A stretch of 64,000 nt of DNA from Orbus hercynius (GCF_003634275.1 NZ_RBWY01000002.1:62001-126000); one strand, 5' to 3'; counted from the first letter of the stretch, positions 29,776 through 41,185 are shown. Made by a program: numbers and translations. Notes: generated by a model from the letters alone, not told the origin.

Positions 29776-29807
29776 AAGCCCTACATTAATTTGTGGGGCT
29801 TTTTTTC
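29776..29807 (+). terminator. intrinsic terminator after rpmA
   Basis: AAGCCCTACA (29776-29785) pairs with TGTGGGGCTT (29792-29801), with one G-U wobble, then a run of T. It partly insulates the downstream EamA and obgE genes. Confidence 0.88.
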
Positions 29808-29886
29808 ATTTTAAGCTTCATTAAATTCGATATTATCAGTATGATTAACATACAATCCAATACTATCACTCTCAATAGATGTCATC

Positions 29887-32015
<2,129 letters not shown>

Positions 32016-32064
32016 TTTATAACCCATCAGTTAGTATTTTATTACCAATATTGATAAATAATAC

Positions 32065-32094
32065 TTGATTTTGCAAATGATAATTATTATCATT
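32065..32094 (+). promoter_or_regulatory. promoter of ryhB overlapped by a perfect Fur box
   Basis: TTGATT (32065-32070) and TATCAT (32088-32093) are 17 bases apart. The spacer and -10 are covered by AATGATAAT-T-ATTATCATT (32076-32094), a perfect 19-bp palindrome that includes the 7-1-7 Fur core TGATAATTATTATCA (32078-32092). Fur with iron would block the promoter, as at E. coli ryhB. Confidence 0.9.
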
Positions 32095-32099
32095 AATGA

Positions 32100-32194
32100 G
32101 TGCTCTAGCAGATAAGCAGTACATCTCAAGAGTATGACATTGCTCACATTGCTTCCAATGTTTGCCAGCTTAATAATTTAGGCTGGCTTTTTTT
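32100..32194 (+). ncRNA. ryhB: RyhB-type iron-responsive small RNA
   Basis: A non-coding RNA of about 95 bases. Bases 32136-32157 (GACATTGCTCACATTGCTTC followed by CA) are, as far as I can recall the sequence, identical to the conserved pairing core of E. coli RyhB. It ends in an intrinsic terminator: GCCAGC (32164-32169) pairs with GCTGGC (32182-32187), extended by a TAA/TTA inner stem, then seven T. E. coli RyhB ends with the same GCCAGC/GCTGGC arms. The start near 32100 is set by the promoter and Fur box. In enterics RyhB, with Hfq, silences iron-using proteins when iron is scarce. It sits alone between obgE and the nucleoside cluster. Confidence 0.92.
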
Positions 32195-32312
32195 GTCCTT
32201 TACTCATCTAAAGTTCCGTTTTATTCCGTTTATAATAGTAAGTTATGACGCTTATCACCCTTTTTTTGCTAGCTTCATTCTATAATGAGCTACCTAATTG
32301 AATGAGGTGATT

Positions 32313-33193
32313 ATGTTTATAATAGAACGACAAAGAGTAATCTTAGCTTATTTAGATAAACATGAGAAAGGAACGGTCGAATACTTTGCTAACCAATTTT
32401 ACGTTTCAAAAGACACCATTAGAAAAGATTTATCTGCGCTAACCAAACAGCATTTAATTACTCGCTGTCATGGCGGCGCAATGATTTTGCGCCATCAATT
32501 CACCCGCACCGTGACATCAACCGAGAATATCTCAGCGCTATTAACCCAATATAAAAAGCAAAAAATTTTGTTGCCAAAGTTGGTCAAGACCAATTTAGCC
32601 AGTTTGCTTATGATCACCTCACTTCATCAAAAATTGACTCATTTATCTTATATCAGTCACAAACTGAGCCTACCGGTAATGCGGTGATTTATGTCTCTGA
32701 AGAAGATGCTGAAAACATGATTACTATCTATAGTGGTGCCAATTTAACGATGACAGATGATGAGATTATGGCACTTGAGACTAAGCTCAAACAGCCAATA
32801 TTTTCCTCGTACAACTGGAAAATAATTTTGATGCCACCTATAACGCGATGAAACTGGCAAAAAGCTTGGGTAGCACTGTTGTGCCAAACAAGCCGCGGAA
32901 AAGATTTATACGATGGGAGTTCGCACAGTTATTATTGCATTAGGCAGTAAGGGCGCACTGATATTTGATGGCCAAACGCATCAATATATCGAGCCGTTCA
33001 AAAAGGTTGCAATTGATACAACCGGAGCGGGTGATGCCTTTAATGGGGCACTGTGTGCCTGCTTAGCAAAAGGCCAAACGACCTCGCAAGCAGCGACTTA
33101 TGCAGCAGCCTTTGCCTCATTGCCGTTGAGCGCGAAGGGGCAGCCAACATGCCATCTCATCAACAAGTTTTACAACGAATGACTATACAGTGA
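32313..33193 (+). pseudogene. decayed DeoR-type regulator fused to a ribokinase (PfkB)
   Basis: The reading frame from ATG 32313 (GAGGT upstream) encodes a DeoR helix-turn-helix (VEYFANQFYVSKDTIRKDLSALTK, split; then RCHGGAM). Near 32575 the frame shifts to a ribokinase segment VGQDQFSQFAYDHL and on to SGANLTMTDDEI. Near 32815 it shifts again (ENNFDATYNAMKLAKSLGS). After about 32890 another frame gives AAEKIYTMGVRTVIIALGSKG and the catalytic DTTGAGDAFNGAL. A last shift near 33118 recovers AVERE-GAANMPSHQQVL, ending TGA at 33191-33193. At least four lesions are needed, and about 45 N-terminal kinase residues are missing. It probably once controlled and served the nucleoside hydrolase and transporter genes downstream. 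Confidence 0.88.
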
Positions 33194-33219
33194 TTCATCA
33201 AATAAAGAGGATAAAGATA

Positions 33220-34176
33220 ATGACCTGCCAATCCAAAAAAATCATTCTCGATTGCGATCCCGGCCATGATGATGCCATCGCTTTGCTATTAGCGCATGGT
33301 AACCCCCATATTGAGCTGTTAGCTGTGACGACGGTAGTGGGTAATCAAACACTTGAAAAAGTCACCCGCAATGCACTTGCTGTTGCACGTATTGCCAATA
33401 TCACCAATGTGCCTTTTGCTGCCGGGTGTCCTCGTCCTTTAGTAAGAGCAGTCGAAGTCGCGCCCGATATCCACGGTGAATCAGGACTTGATGGCCCAAT
33501 ATTACCAGAGCCGACCATTAAATTAGATCCAAGGCATGCAGTTGATTTAATCATTGAAACCATTATGTCTCATCCGCCAAAAACCATCACTATCGTACCA
33601 ACGGCAGGACTGACTAATATTGCTTTAGCGGCCAGAAAAGAGCCCAAAATTGTCGAGCGGGTAAAAGAGGTGGTCTTAATGGGCGGCGGTTATCATGTCG
33701 GTAACTGGAGCGCCGTTGCTGAATTTAACATTAAAATCGATCCAGAGGCCGCCCATATTGTCGTTAATGAAGCATGGCCGGTCACAATGGTAGGTTTAGA
33801 TCTCACCCATCAAGCTTTAGCAACGCCAGAAGTGATAGAAAAAATTGCCGCGATCAACACCGCCCCAGCAAAATTTGTATTAGAGCTACTGGAATTTTTT
33901 GGCAAAATGTACAAAAAAGCACAAGGATTTACCTATCCGCCGGTTCATGATCCTTGCGCCGTTGCCTATGTGATTAATCCCGATTTAATTACCACCAAAC
34001 GCGTTCCGATCGATATTGAGCTCACCGGCACGTTAACGCTTGGTATGACGGTTGCTGATTTTCGTTTTCCGGCTGATGAAACATGCCATACACAAGTGGC
34101 GACCAAACTTGACCATGCCGGTTTTTGGGATCTTATCGTCGATGCCCTACAACGTATTGGTGAGGTAAAAATATGA
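33220..34176 (+). CDS. ribonucleoside hydrolase (RihA/RihB-like, IunH family)
   Basis: Hydrolyses ribonucleosides to base and ribose. The ATG at 33220 has AGAGG at good spacing and gives 318 residues; an upstream GTG at 33190 lies inside the pseudogene end. The calcium-binding signature LDCDPGHDDAIALLLA is near the N terminus, followed by HGESGLDGP, VLMGGGY, AEFNIKIDPEAA and VHDPCAVAY. Similarity is to the pyrimidine-preferring RihA/RihB branch, but subtype is not safe from sequence alone. It overlaps the transporter gene by four bases, so the two are coupled. Confidence 0.92.
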   Translation: MTCQSKKIILDCDPGHDDAIALLLAHGNPHIELLAVTTVVGNQTLEKVTRNALAVARIANITNVPFAAGCPRPLVRAVEVAPDIHGESGLDGPILPEPTIKLDPRHAVDLIIETIMSHPPKTITIVPTAGLTNIALAARKEPKIVERVKEVVLMGGGYHVGNWSAVAEFNIKIDPEAAHIVVNEAWPVTMVGLDLTHQALATPEVIEKIAAINTAPAKFVLELLEFFGKMYKKAQGFTYPPVHDPCAVAYVINPDLITTKRVPIDIELTGTLTLGMTVADFRFPADETCHTQVATKLDHAGFWDLIVDALQRIGEVKI

Positions 34177-35579
34177 CCCAAAGCGCCGCAGATAAAAAAC
34201 AGCAAAGCGTTGTCTCGCTAATGGTTGCACTTTTAGCCGCCTGCGTTGCGTTTCAATTAAACGCCAGTATGCTCAGTCCGGTATTAGTCACGATCGCCAG
34301 TGAATTAAAAACCAATGATGCAGCAGTTGGATTATCACAAACCGCATTTTTTACTTCTGCCGCCCTTTTTTCACTATTCTTACCGCGCCTGAGTGATATT
34401 AAAGGCCGCAAAAGAGTCCTGATCGGCATGTTATCGATTATGGCATTAGGTACCGTTTTGGCGGCCTTATCGCCAAATATTACCGTGCTTTATATCGCCA
34501 GAATGATTCAAGGGGTATCTGGCCCGGTTGTGCCTTTATGTTTACTCATGCTCAATCATGAAATCAATAATGCCAAACAATACGGAATGCTAATGGGAGT
34601 GGTCACTGCCGTCAACGGCGGCATTGCCGGAATTGATGCGATTGCCGGCGGACTGCTGGCATCACATTTTGGTTTCCGCTCGGTTTTTTGGGTGATCAGC
34701 ATCATTGCGATTATTGCCACCTATCTGGTCTATCGTTTTGCGCGTGAATCAAAACCGTCGGCACGCACAAAAATGGATTGGTTAGGCGTGCTGCTATTGG
34801 TATCAACTATTGCCGGTTTACTCTTTGCGCTTAATGAAGCGGCTAAACTCACTGCCGCTAATGGCATCATGATGCTCGGCTTCATTGTATTTTCTCTTGT
34901 CTGTTTTGTGTTATTTTGGCAAACAGAAAAACGCAACAAGCAGCCATTAGTCACCCTTGAGCATCTTAAGCTACGCAGCACATGGGCATTATTGTTAACA
35001 ACAACGCTAACCATGACAGGAATTTTTGCCATCGTTAATGGCTTAGTGATGTCTTTAGCGCAAAGTCAGCAAAATGGCTTTGGTTTACAAGCTGACGGGG
35101 CTTCGCTGATCTTTTTAACACCATACGCGTTAATCGGCTGGTTGGTCGGGCCTTTCTCTGGCCGTTTAGCACCCACTTTGGGATATAACCGGGTGCTGAA
35201 ATTTGGCCTAATTGGCTGTATTATTGGTATTTTGACTATCCTGTTGTACGGCTTACATTCATTGCCGATAATGGCCGTTGGCGTGATGCTATTAGGTATC
35301 TTTTACGCGGGTATGGCAAACATTATTCTTAATGGGCTTGGCATTGTCTTATCACCAACAGACAATCCGGGATTTCTACCGGGCATGAATGCCGGTGCAT
35401 TCAATTTAGGGGCGGGGTTAAGCTTTGCACTGTTACCGGCGGTGCAAGTGATTACTGACGCAACGAGCAACAATCCAATGGATGGCTATTTTAATGGCAT
35501 CTTATTGGGACTAGGAATAACCATACTTGCTTTATTCTCGTCCTATTTAATCCCAAGGCCAACTCACGCTGAAGCATGA
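34173..35579 (+). CDS. MFS transporter, DHA2-like (probable nucleoside transporter)
   Basis: A 468-residue membrane protein with about 14 hydrophobic segments and the MFS signature PRLSDIKGRKRVLIG. The start overlaps the hydrolase stop (ATGA). The gene set regulator-ribokinase-hydrolase-MFS transporter is that of the uridine operon of Corynebacterium glutamicum (uriR-rbsK1-uriT-uriH). By that analogy this could import uridine or a related nucleoside. That function is inference; a drug-exporter role cannot be excluded from sequence alone. Confidence 0.8.
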   Translation: MTQSAADKKQQSVVSLMVALLAACVAFQLNASMLSPVLVTIASELKTNDAAVGLSQTAFFTSAALFSLFLPRLSDIKGRKRVLIGMLSIMALGTVLAALSPNITVLYIARMIQGVSGPVVPLCLLMLNHEINNAKQYGMLMGVVTAVNGGIAGIDAIAGGLLASHFGFRSVFWVISIIAIIATYLVYRFARESKPSARTKMDWLGVLLLVSTIAGLLFALNEAAKLTAANGIMMLGFIVFSLVCFVLFWQTEKRNKQPLVTLEHLKLRSTWALLLTTTLTMTGIFAIVNGLVMSLAQSQQNGFGLQADGASLIFLTPYALIGWLVGPFSGRLAPTLGYNRVLKFGLIGCIIGILTILLYGLHSLPIMAVGVMLLGIFYAGMANIILNGLGIVLSPTDNPGFLPGMNAGAFNLGAGLSFALLPAVQVITDATSNNPMDGYFNGILLGLGITILALFSSYLIPRPTHAEA

Positions 35580-35592
35580 TTCTACCATAATA

Positions 35593-35618
35593 AAATGCCA
35601 GCAAATAAGCTGGCATTT
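35593..35618. terminator. bidirectional intrinsic terminator
   Basis: AAATGCCAGC (35593-35602) and GCTGGCATTT (35609-35618) with a six-base loop, between the nucleoside transporter and the convergent lipoprotein gene. Confidence 0.82.
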
Positions 35619-35622
35619 ATCT

Positions 35623-35997
35623 TTATAACACTAACGATGAATCGCCAACTGGTTTTCTGACCACAAGCTGATTATCGACCACCATTTTCCATACCCCGTC
35701 TTCATGGTAAGGCGCCTTAGTCACAAGAAATGTTGTGGTCATACCAAACGCACCGACGTTAAAATCGTCGCCAATAAATTCCGTAATCGGGGCACTAATC
35801 GATTTAGACGCATTCTCTTTATGATATTCATATTCCACTCGGGCATTGGGTGAAATCGTCAATACCATATACTGGCCATACCAAGTGCCAATATAGTCTT
35901 GTTTTTCTACCGGTATACGGCCAAGACCATCACAACCAACTAACCACAATGCAAACCATACTAGTACAAACGCTTTATACTGATTGAGTATTTTCAT
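35623..35997 (-). CDS. hypothetical lipoprotein, 124 residues
   Basis: The N terminus carries a lipoprotein signal with the lipobox LVGC (Cys at about residue 22) followed by Asp, which in enterics favours retention at the inner membrane. The mature part is beta-rich (YIGTWYGQYMVLTISPNARVEYEY, DDFNVGAF, WKMVVDNQLVVRK), a small lipocalin- or META-like barrel in appearance. I do not recognise a named family. It lies 11 bases downstream of smrB on the same strand and may be co-transcribed with nth and smrB. Confidence 0.75.
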   Translation of the reverse strand: MKILNQYKAFVLVWFALWLVGCDGLGRIPVEKQDYIGTWYGQYMVLTISPNARVEYEYHKENASKSISAPITEFIGDDFNVGAFGMTTTFLVTKAPYHEDGVWKMVVDNQLVVRKPVGDSSLVL

Positions 35998-36008
35998 GAT
36001 AAGTTTTC

Positions 36009-36560
36009 CTAGCTTTTAAAGAAATTATCTTGGTGTTTATCTAAATCAAACAGAATTAACAACGCGGCACTGCCACCAAATTCTTTTGGCGCCTGATGAA
36101 AACAGATAATATCAGGATGCTGAGCAAGCCACATCGGCGTTTGTTTTTTCAAAATATTTTTACCATGACCATACATCACGCTAGCACAGGGTATACGCTC
36201 ACGAATACAGGCCGTAATGAGGGCTGCGATCTCTTTTTTCGCCTCATTTTGTGTTAAACCATGCAGATCTAAAAACAATTCTGGTTCATAAAATCCTTGG
36301 CGTAGCTTTTTAAGTTCGCTCGGATCTGCCTCTTCACGGCAATAACGAATCGGATCGTCTAACAATAACGGCTGGAAATCATCAGAAAAATAAAATTCAC
36401 TATTGATCGTTTCTTGTTGTTGTTTTTTCTCGATCAGCACCGTTTTATTGGCACGAGCAGGAGCATGAACAACCGTGTCTTGTTTTAGCTTTTTAGCATT
36501 ACCGATAACATTTTTAAATAATGCTAATTCTTCGTCACTTGGACGATAATTTTTTGACAT
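36009..36560 (-). CDS. smrB: ribosome rescue endonuclease SmrB (YfcN)
   Basis: SmrB cleaves mRNA at collided ribosomes and starts their rescue. The length, 183 residues, equals E. coli. The Smr domain (about 95-175) has the diagnostic DLHGLTQNEAKKEIAALI and YGHGKNILKKQTPMWLAQHP; the N-terminal region includes the conserved FSDDFQPLL. E. coli has GHGKH where this protein has GHGKN, a change in the second motif. It is six bases from nth, an arrangement different from E. coli, where smrB is next to prmB. Confidence 0.93.
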   Translation of the reverse strand: MSKNYRPSDEELALFKNVIGNAKKLKQDTVVHAPARANKTVLIEKKQQQETINSEFYFSDDFQPLLLDDPIRYCREEADPSELKKLRQGFYEPELFLDLHGLTQNEAKKEIAALITACIRERIPCASVMYGHGKNILKKQTPMWLAQHPDIICFHQAPKEFGGSAALLILFDLDKHQDNFFKS

Positions 36561-36566
36561 AACGTA

Positions 36567-37205
36567 TTACTCAGGATAAACCTTCTCTTTAAAGTCACAC
36601 AAATCTTCAATCACACAAGCACCGCAGCGCGGTTTTCGCGCGATGCAGGTATAGCGCCCATGTAAAATAAACCAGTGATGACAATTAATCTTATACTCAT
36701 CAGGTACCACTTTTAACAAGTGCGCCTCGACGGCTTCAACATTTTTGCCCGGCGCAAACCCGGTACGATTACAGACGCGAAAAATATGGGTATCAACGGC
36801 AATCGTTGGCCAGCCAAAAGCGGTATTGAGTACCACATTCGCCGTTTTACGGCCAACCCCCGGCAGTGCAACTAAAGCGTCAAAATTTTCAGGCACTTCA
36901 CTTTGATGTTTATCAATCAGAATTTGGCAAGTCTTAAGAATATTTTCCGCTTTGCTATTATAAAGCCCTATCGTACGAATGTAACCTTTTAACTGCTCAA
37001 GCCCTAAAGCCAATATACTCTCAGGCGTATTGGCAACAGCAAATAACGGTTTAGTCGCTTTGTTGACGCTCACATCCGTTGCCTGCGCGGATAGTAATAC
37101 CGCAATTAACAGTTCAAAAGAAGAATGATATACCAGCTCTGTCGTCGGATCTTCAATATGTTTTTGTAAACGCTCTAATACTTCTATACGGGTTTTTTGT
37201 TTCAC
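36567..37205 (-). CDS. nth: endonuclease III
   Basis: Nth is the DNA glycosylase/AP lyase that removes oxidised pyrimidines. It is 212 residues. The helix-hairpin-helix ALPGVGRKTANVVL contains the catalytic Lys120, and Asp138 lies in AVDTHIFRV, both at E. coli positions. The [4Fe-4S] cluster loop is complete: Cys187, 194, 197 and 203. In many gammaproteobacteria nth follows the rnf/rsx operon; here it is in front of smrB and the lipoprotein gene. Confidence 0.97.
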   Translation of the reverse strand: MKQKTRIEVLERLQKHIEDPTTELVYHSSFELLIAVLLSAQATDVSVNKATKPLFAVANTPESILALGLEQLKGYIRTIGLYNSKAENILKTCQILIDKHQSEVPENFDALVALPGVGRKTANVVLNTAFGWPTIAVDTHIFRVCNRTGFAPGKNVEAVEAHLLKVVPDEYKINCHHWFILHGRYTCIARKPRCGACVIEDLCDFKEKVYPE

Positions 37206-37353
37206 AATCTTATCTTTTATCGAAAATACTTTGTTTATAGTATAACAATAATTGTTTGAAATTGTATCAATATCCTTATGGTTAGTTCTTTTGGCTGCGT
37301 TTAATCTATGATAAGCTGTTGCGCTAACTGTTTTTTAGGAAAAAAATACCACT

Positions 37354-38844
37354 ATGTCTTTACCGATGATTGTAACATTTGCCATCTATATTATAGGCAT
37401 GATAGCGATTGGCTTCTGCGCTTTTCGCTCGACCAAAAATTTTGGCGACTATATACTTGGTGGCAGGAAAATAGGCAGCTTCGTTACCGCATTATCCGCC
37501 GGTGCATCAGATATGAGCGGCTGGTTATTAATGGGATTACCTGGCGCGGTTTTTTTATTTGGTATTTCAAAAAGCTGGATTGCAATTGGTCTAATTATTG
37601 GTGCCTATTTTAACTGGCTACTCATTGCCGGTCGATTACGCGTATTTACCGAAGTCAACCATAACGCATTGACATTACCCGATTATTTCACTCGTCGTTT
37701 TAACGATCACAGCTCCTTACTACGATTAATTTCTGCCATCATCATTCTGGTATTTTTTACTATCTACTGTGCATCAGGCATTGTCGCTGGCGCAAAATTA
37801 TTTCAAAGTACCTTCGGACTGAGCTATGGCTGGGCCATGCTGGCCGGCGCTGGTGCCACCATTTTATACACCTTTGTTGGCGGATTCTTAGCAGTCAGTT
37901 GGACCGATACCGTGCAAGCAAGTTTAATGATGTTTGCACTGATTTTAACACCGATTATGGTTATTATCTCTTGCGGTAGCGTCAGTGATACGATTGATGC
38001 AATTGGTACGCTTAATCCGCAATACCTCAATCTATTTGCCAATATGGATTTCATCGCCATCATCTCGCTGCTTGGCTGGGGATTAGGTTATTTTGGTCAG
38101 CCCCATATTCTGGCCAGATTTATGGCAGCAGGATCACATGATGTCATGAAAAACGCGCGTCGAATTAGCATGACATGGATGGTTTTATGTTTAGCTGGCG
38201 CAATTACCGTCGGGTTCTTTGGTATTGCCTATTTCTCCAGCCATCCTGAATTTAGCTATCTAATCGATAATGGCAAAGAAGAACGCATTTTTATTGAACT
38301 ATCGAAACTGCTATTCAATCCTTGGGTTGCCGGTGTTTTACTTGCTGCTATTTTAGCGGCAGTCATGAGTACACTCAGTTGTCAATTATTGGTCAGTTCA
38401 AGTGCCATTACTGAAGATTTATATCGTGCATTTTTTAGACCCAAAGCGAAGCAAAAAGAGCTGGTTTGGGTGGGCCGCGCGATGGTATTAGTGGTTGCCA
38501 TTATCGCTATTTTGCTCGCACTCAATCCAGATAATAGTGTCCTTGGTTTAGTCAGTGACGCTTGGGCTGGATTTGGCGCTGCGTTTGGACCGATTATTGT
38601 TTTTTCTGTTTTTTGGCAAAGAATGACCCGTAACGGCGCCTTAGCCGGCATGTTGGTGGGAGCAATTACGGTACTGGTGTGGATTCAATTTAACTGGTTT
38701 GAGTTGTATTCATTGATTCCTGGCTTTGCCTTTTCATCTTTGGCAATTATTATTGTCAGCTTGCTAGGGAAAAAACCAGAAGCGAGCGTTCTGGCCCAGT
38801 TTGATACGGCTTACAAGTTATATCATCATAAAAGTGAATATTGA
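37354..38844 (+). CDS. putP: sodium/proline symporter PutP
   Basis: PutP imports proline with sodium across the inner membrane. The 496-residue protein has the solute:sodium symporter fold with about 13 helices. The family core SAGASDMSGWLLMGLPGAVF is near residues 48-67, and FVGGFLAVSWTDTVQASLM is present. No putA (proline dehydrogenase) is adjacent, so proline may serve as osmolyte or protein building block. It is monocistronic, divergent from nth. The start ATG at 37354 has AGGAAAAAA upstream. Confidence 0.93.
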   Translation: MSLPMIVTFAIYIIGMIAIGFCAFRSTKNFGDYILGGRKIGSFVTALSAGASDMSGWLLMGLPGAVFLFGISKSWIAIGLIIGAYFNWLLIAGRLRVFTEVNHNALTLPDYFTRRFNDHSSLLRLISAIIILVFFTIYCASGIVAGAKLFQSTFGLSYGWAMLAGAGATILYTFVGGFLAVSWTDTVQASLMMFALILTPIMVIISCGSVSDTIDAIGTLNPQYLNLFANMDFIAIISLLGWGLGYFGQPHILARFMAAGSHDVMKNARRISMTWMVLCLAGAITVGFFGIAYFSSHPEFSYLIDNGKEERIFIELSKLLFNPWVAGVLLAAILAAVMSTLSCQLLVSSSAITEDLYRAFFRPKAKQKELVWVGRAMVLVVAIIAILLALNPDNSVLGLVSDAWAGFGAAFGPIIVFSVFWQRMTRNGALAGMLVGAITVLVWIQFNWFELYSLIPGFAFSSLAIIIVSLLGKKPEASVLAQFDTAYKLYHHKSEY

Positions 38845-38867
38845 TAATAAACAAAGCATAAATTTTG

Positions 38868-38910
38868 ATTTGTCATGTCATCTGCTTAACTACAGAATAA
38901 CATGACAAAT
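38868..38910. repeat. 11-bp inverted repeat between putP and tyrS
   Basis: ATTTGTCATGT (38868-38878) and ACATGACAAAT (38900-38910) are perfect inverted repeats around a 21-base spacer, 23 bases past the putP stop. No T-run follows. It may terminate putP weakly or be an operator for tyrS, whose likely promoter (AAGACA 38923-38928, TATACT 38946-38951) follows immediately. Confidence 0.5.
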
Positions 38911-39027
38911 TGTAGACAAAAAAAGACATTATTATGAGAATGGAGTATACTTCAACCAAATTTATTGGTTCACTCCAATGTCACAAATTTATTTTACGAT
39001 TAAGAGACTAAAAGATAGGGTAATACT

Positions 39028-40308
39028 ATGGCAACAAATGTGATCAAACAACTAAAAGAACGCGGTCTTATTGCGCAAATCACGGATGAGAATGCACTTA
39101 CTGAGCAGTTAATGAAAGGCCCTATCGCCTTATATTGTGGTTTTGATCCAACCGCTGATAGCCTACATTTAGGTCACCTTGTTCCCCTATTATGCTTAAA
39201 ACGTTTTCAAGAAGCTGGACATAAACCCGTTGCCTTAGTTGGCGGTGCAACCGGCTTAATTGGTGATCCAAGTTTTAAAGCCGTTGAACGTAAATTAAAT
39301 ACCACCGATATCGTGCAAGATTGGGCCGATAAAATTAAGCAACAAGTGTCACCTTTCCTTGATTTTGCTTGTGGCGATAATTCAGCAACCGTCGTTAATA
39401 ACTATGACTGGTTTGGTAACATGGACGTACTAACCTTTTTACGTGATATCGGCAAATACTTCTCCGTTAATGCCATGATCAGTAAAGAAGCGGTTAAACA
39501 ACGTATTGAACGTGACGATGTTGGTATTTCATTCACTGAATTTGCTTATAATCTTCTACAATCTTATGATTTCTCTTGCCTGAATAAAGCGCACAATGTC
39601 ACGCTACAAATCGGCGGTTCTGACCAATGGGGCAACATTACCTCAGGGATTGATTTAACCAGACGTTTACATCAACAACAAGTATATGGCCTAACCGTAC
39701 CACTTATCACGAAATCAGATGGCACGAAATTTGGTAAAACCGAAAGTGGCGCAATCTGGCTTAATCCGAAAAAAACCAGCCCATATAAATTTTACCAATT
39801 CTGGATCAATACCGCTGACTCGGATGTCTATCGTTTCCTTAAATTCTTCACCTTTATGTCATTAGATGAGATCGATGCGATAGAAGAAGAAGATAAAAAT
39901 AGCAATAGTGCACCAAGAGCGCAATATGTGCTTGCTGAGCAAGTCACCCAATTAGTTCATGGCGAAAAAGGCTTAATCGCAGCGAAAAGAATTACAGATA
40001 GCCTATTCTCGGGTTCTTTAAAAGATTTATCCCAAGATGATTTCGCTCAATTAGAACAAGATGGCATGCCAATTGTTAATCTGGAAAATGATGCTGACTT
40101 ACAACAAGCACTTGTTAATGCAGGATTGGCGCCTTCACGTGGTCAAGCACGAACCATGATTGAATCGAATGCCATTTCGATTAATGGTGAGAAACACTCT
40201 GCGGCAGACTATAAATTTACTGAAGCGGATAAATTGTACCAGCGTTATACATTACTTCGTCGCGGTAAAAAGTACTACTGTTTATTAATTTGGCCATCAG
40301 CCAAATAA
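39028..40308 (+). CDS. tyrS: tyrosyl-tRNA synthetase
   Basis: Charges tRNA-Tyr. The 426 residues match the TyrS1 type (E. coli 424). Class I motifs are visible: HLGH in [11 protein letters not shown] and KFGKT in [12 protein letters not shown]; an S4-like RNA-binding domain closes the protein ([19 protein letters not shown]). It precedes pdxY by 10 bases, as in E. coli. Confidence 0.97.
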   Translation: MATNVIKQLKERGLIAQITDENALTEQLMKGPIALYCGFDPTADSLHLGHLVPLLCLKRFQEAGHKPVALVGGATGLIGDPSFKAVERKLNTTDIVQDWADKIKQQVSPFLDFACGDNSATVVNNYDWFGNMDVLTFLRDIGKYFSVNAMISKEAVKQRIERDDVGISFTEFAYNLLQSYDFSCLNKAHNVTLQIGGSDQWGNITSGIDLTRRLHQQQVYGLTVPLITKSDGTKFGKTESGAIWLNPKKTSPYKFYQFWINTADSDVYRFLKFFTFMSLDEIDAIEEEDKNSNSAPRAQYVLAEQVTQLVHGEKGLIAAKRITDSLFSGSLKDLSQDDFAQLEQDGMPIVNLENDADLQQALVNAGLAPSRGQARTMIESNAISINGEKHSAADYKFTEADKLYQRYTLLRRGKKYYCLLIWPSAK

Positions 40309-40318
40309 AGGAAAACAC

Positions 40319-41185
40319 ATGAAGAACATTTTATCCATTCAATCTCATGTTGTTTTTGGCCATGCGGGCAATAGTGCCGCAGAGTTTCCAATGCGTCGCT
40401 TGGGAGTGAATGTCTGGCCACTTAATACCGTACAATTTTCGAATCATACGCAGTATCGCCAGTGGACAGGTAGCGTGATGCCAGCAGATCACCTTGTTGA
40501 TATTGCTGATGGAATTAGTGCAATTGATGAACTCAAAAACTGCGATGCCGTACTGAGCGGCTATATGGGTTCACCGGAACAAGGTAATGCGATTATCGAG
40601 ATAGTCAAAAAAGTCAAAGTAGCAAATCCTAATGCTATGTATATCTGTGATCCCGTTATGGGCCACCCTGAAAAAGGCTGTTTTGTTGCGCCAGGTGTAT
40701 CAGAATTTTTATGTAATATTGCCTTGCCAATTAGTGACATCATGTCACCAAATGTGTTAGAACTTGAAGAACTCAATGGCAAGCAAACCATTCATAGTGT
40801 AGATGAAGCGGTTATTGCTTGTCGTAATTTATGCCAAAAAGGCCCAAAAACAATCTTAGTTAAGCATTTAAGTCGAGCTGGGTACCAAAAAGATCGTTTT
40901 GAAATGTTACTTGTCACGCCAGATGAAGCTTGGCACATACATCGACCACTCGTTGATTTTGGCGCGCGGCAACCTGTCGGTGTTGGTGATATGACCAGTG
41001 GTCTATTTATCGCCAATATTTTGTTAGGTAAATCATTAGTGACAGCTTTCGAACATACTACATCATCGGTTTATGCCGTGATGCTTGAGACATTAAAACG
41101 CCATCAATATGAGCTGCAACTTGTTGCCGCTCAAGATGAAATAGCTAAACCGAGCCAATACTTTACAGCAACAAAAATAGATTGA
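40319..41185 (+). CDS. pdxY: pyridoxal kinase PdxY
   Basis: PdxY phosphorylates pyridoxal in the vitamin B6 salvage pathway. The 288-residue protein begins [20 protein letters not shown], and the ATP/anion-hole region [18 protein letters not shown] is near the C terminus. The kinase has the GD in place of a DTxGAGD motif, as usual in PdxY. It is coupled to tyrS as in E. coli, and AAGGAAA precedes the ATG. PdxK is the alternative, but the start and context favour PdxY. Confidence 0.95.
   Translation: MKNILSIQSHVVFGHAGNSAAEFPMRRLGVNVWPLNTVQFSNHTQYRQWTGSVMPADHLVDIADGISAIDELKNCDAVLSGYMGSPEQGNAIIEIVKKVKVANPNAMYICDPVMGHPEKGCFVAPGVSEFLCNIALPISDIMSPNVLELEELNGKQTIHSVDEAVIACRNLCQKGPKTILVKHLSRAGYQKDRFEMLLVTPDEAWHIHRPLVDFGARQPVGVGDMTSGLFIANILLGKSLVTAFEHTTSSVYAVMLETLKRHQYELQLVAAQDEIAKPSQYFTATKID

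Noticed and set aside
37308-37613. Plus-strand ORF of 101 codons at the start of putP
   Set aside because: It is an alternative frame of putP; the putP frame has clear symporter motifs.
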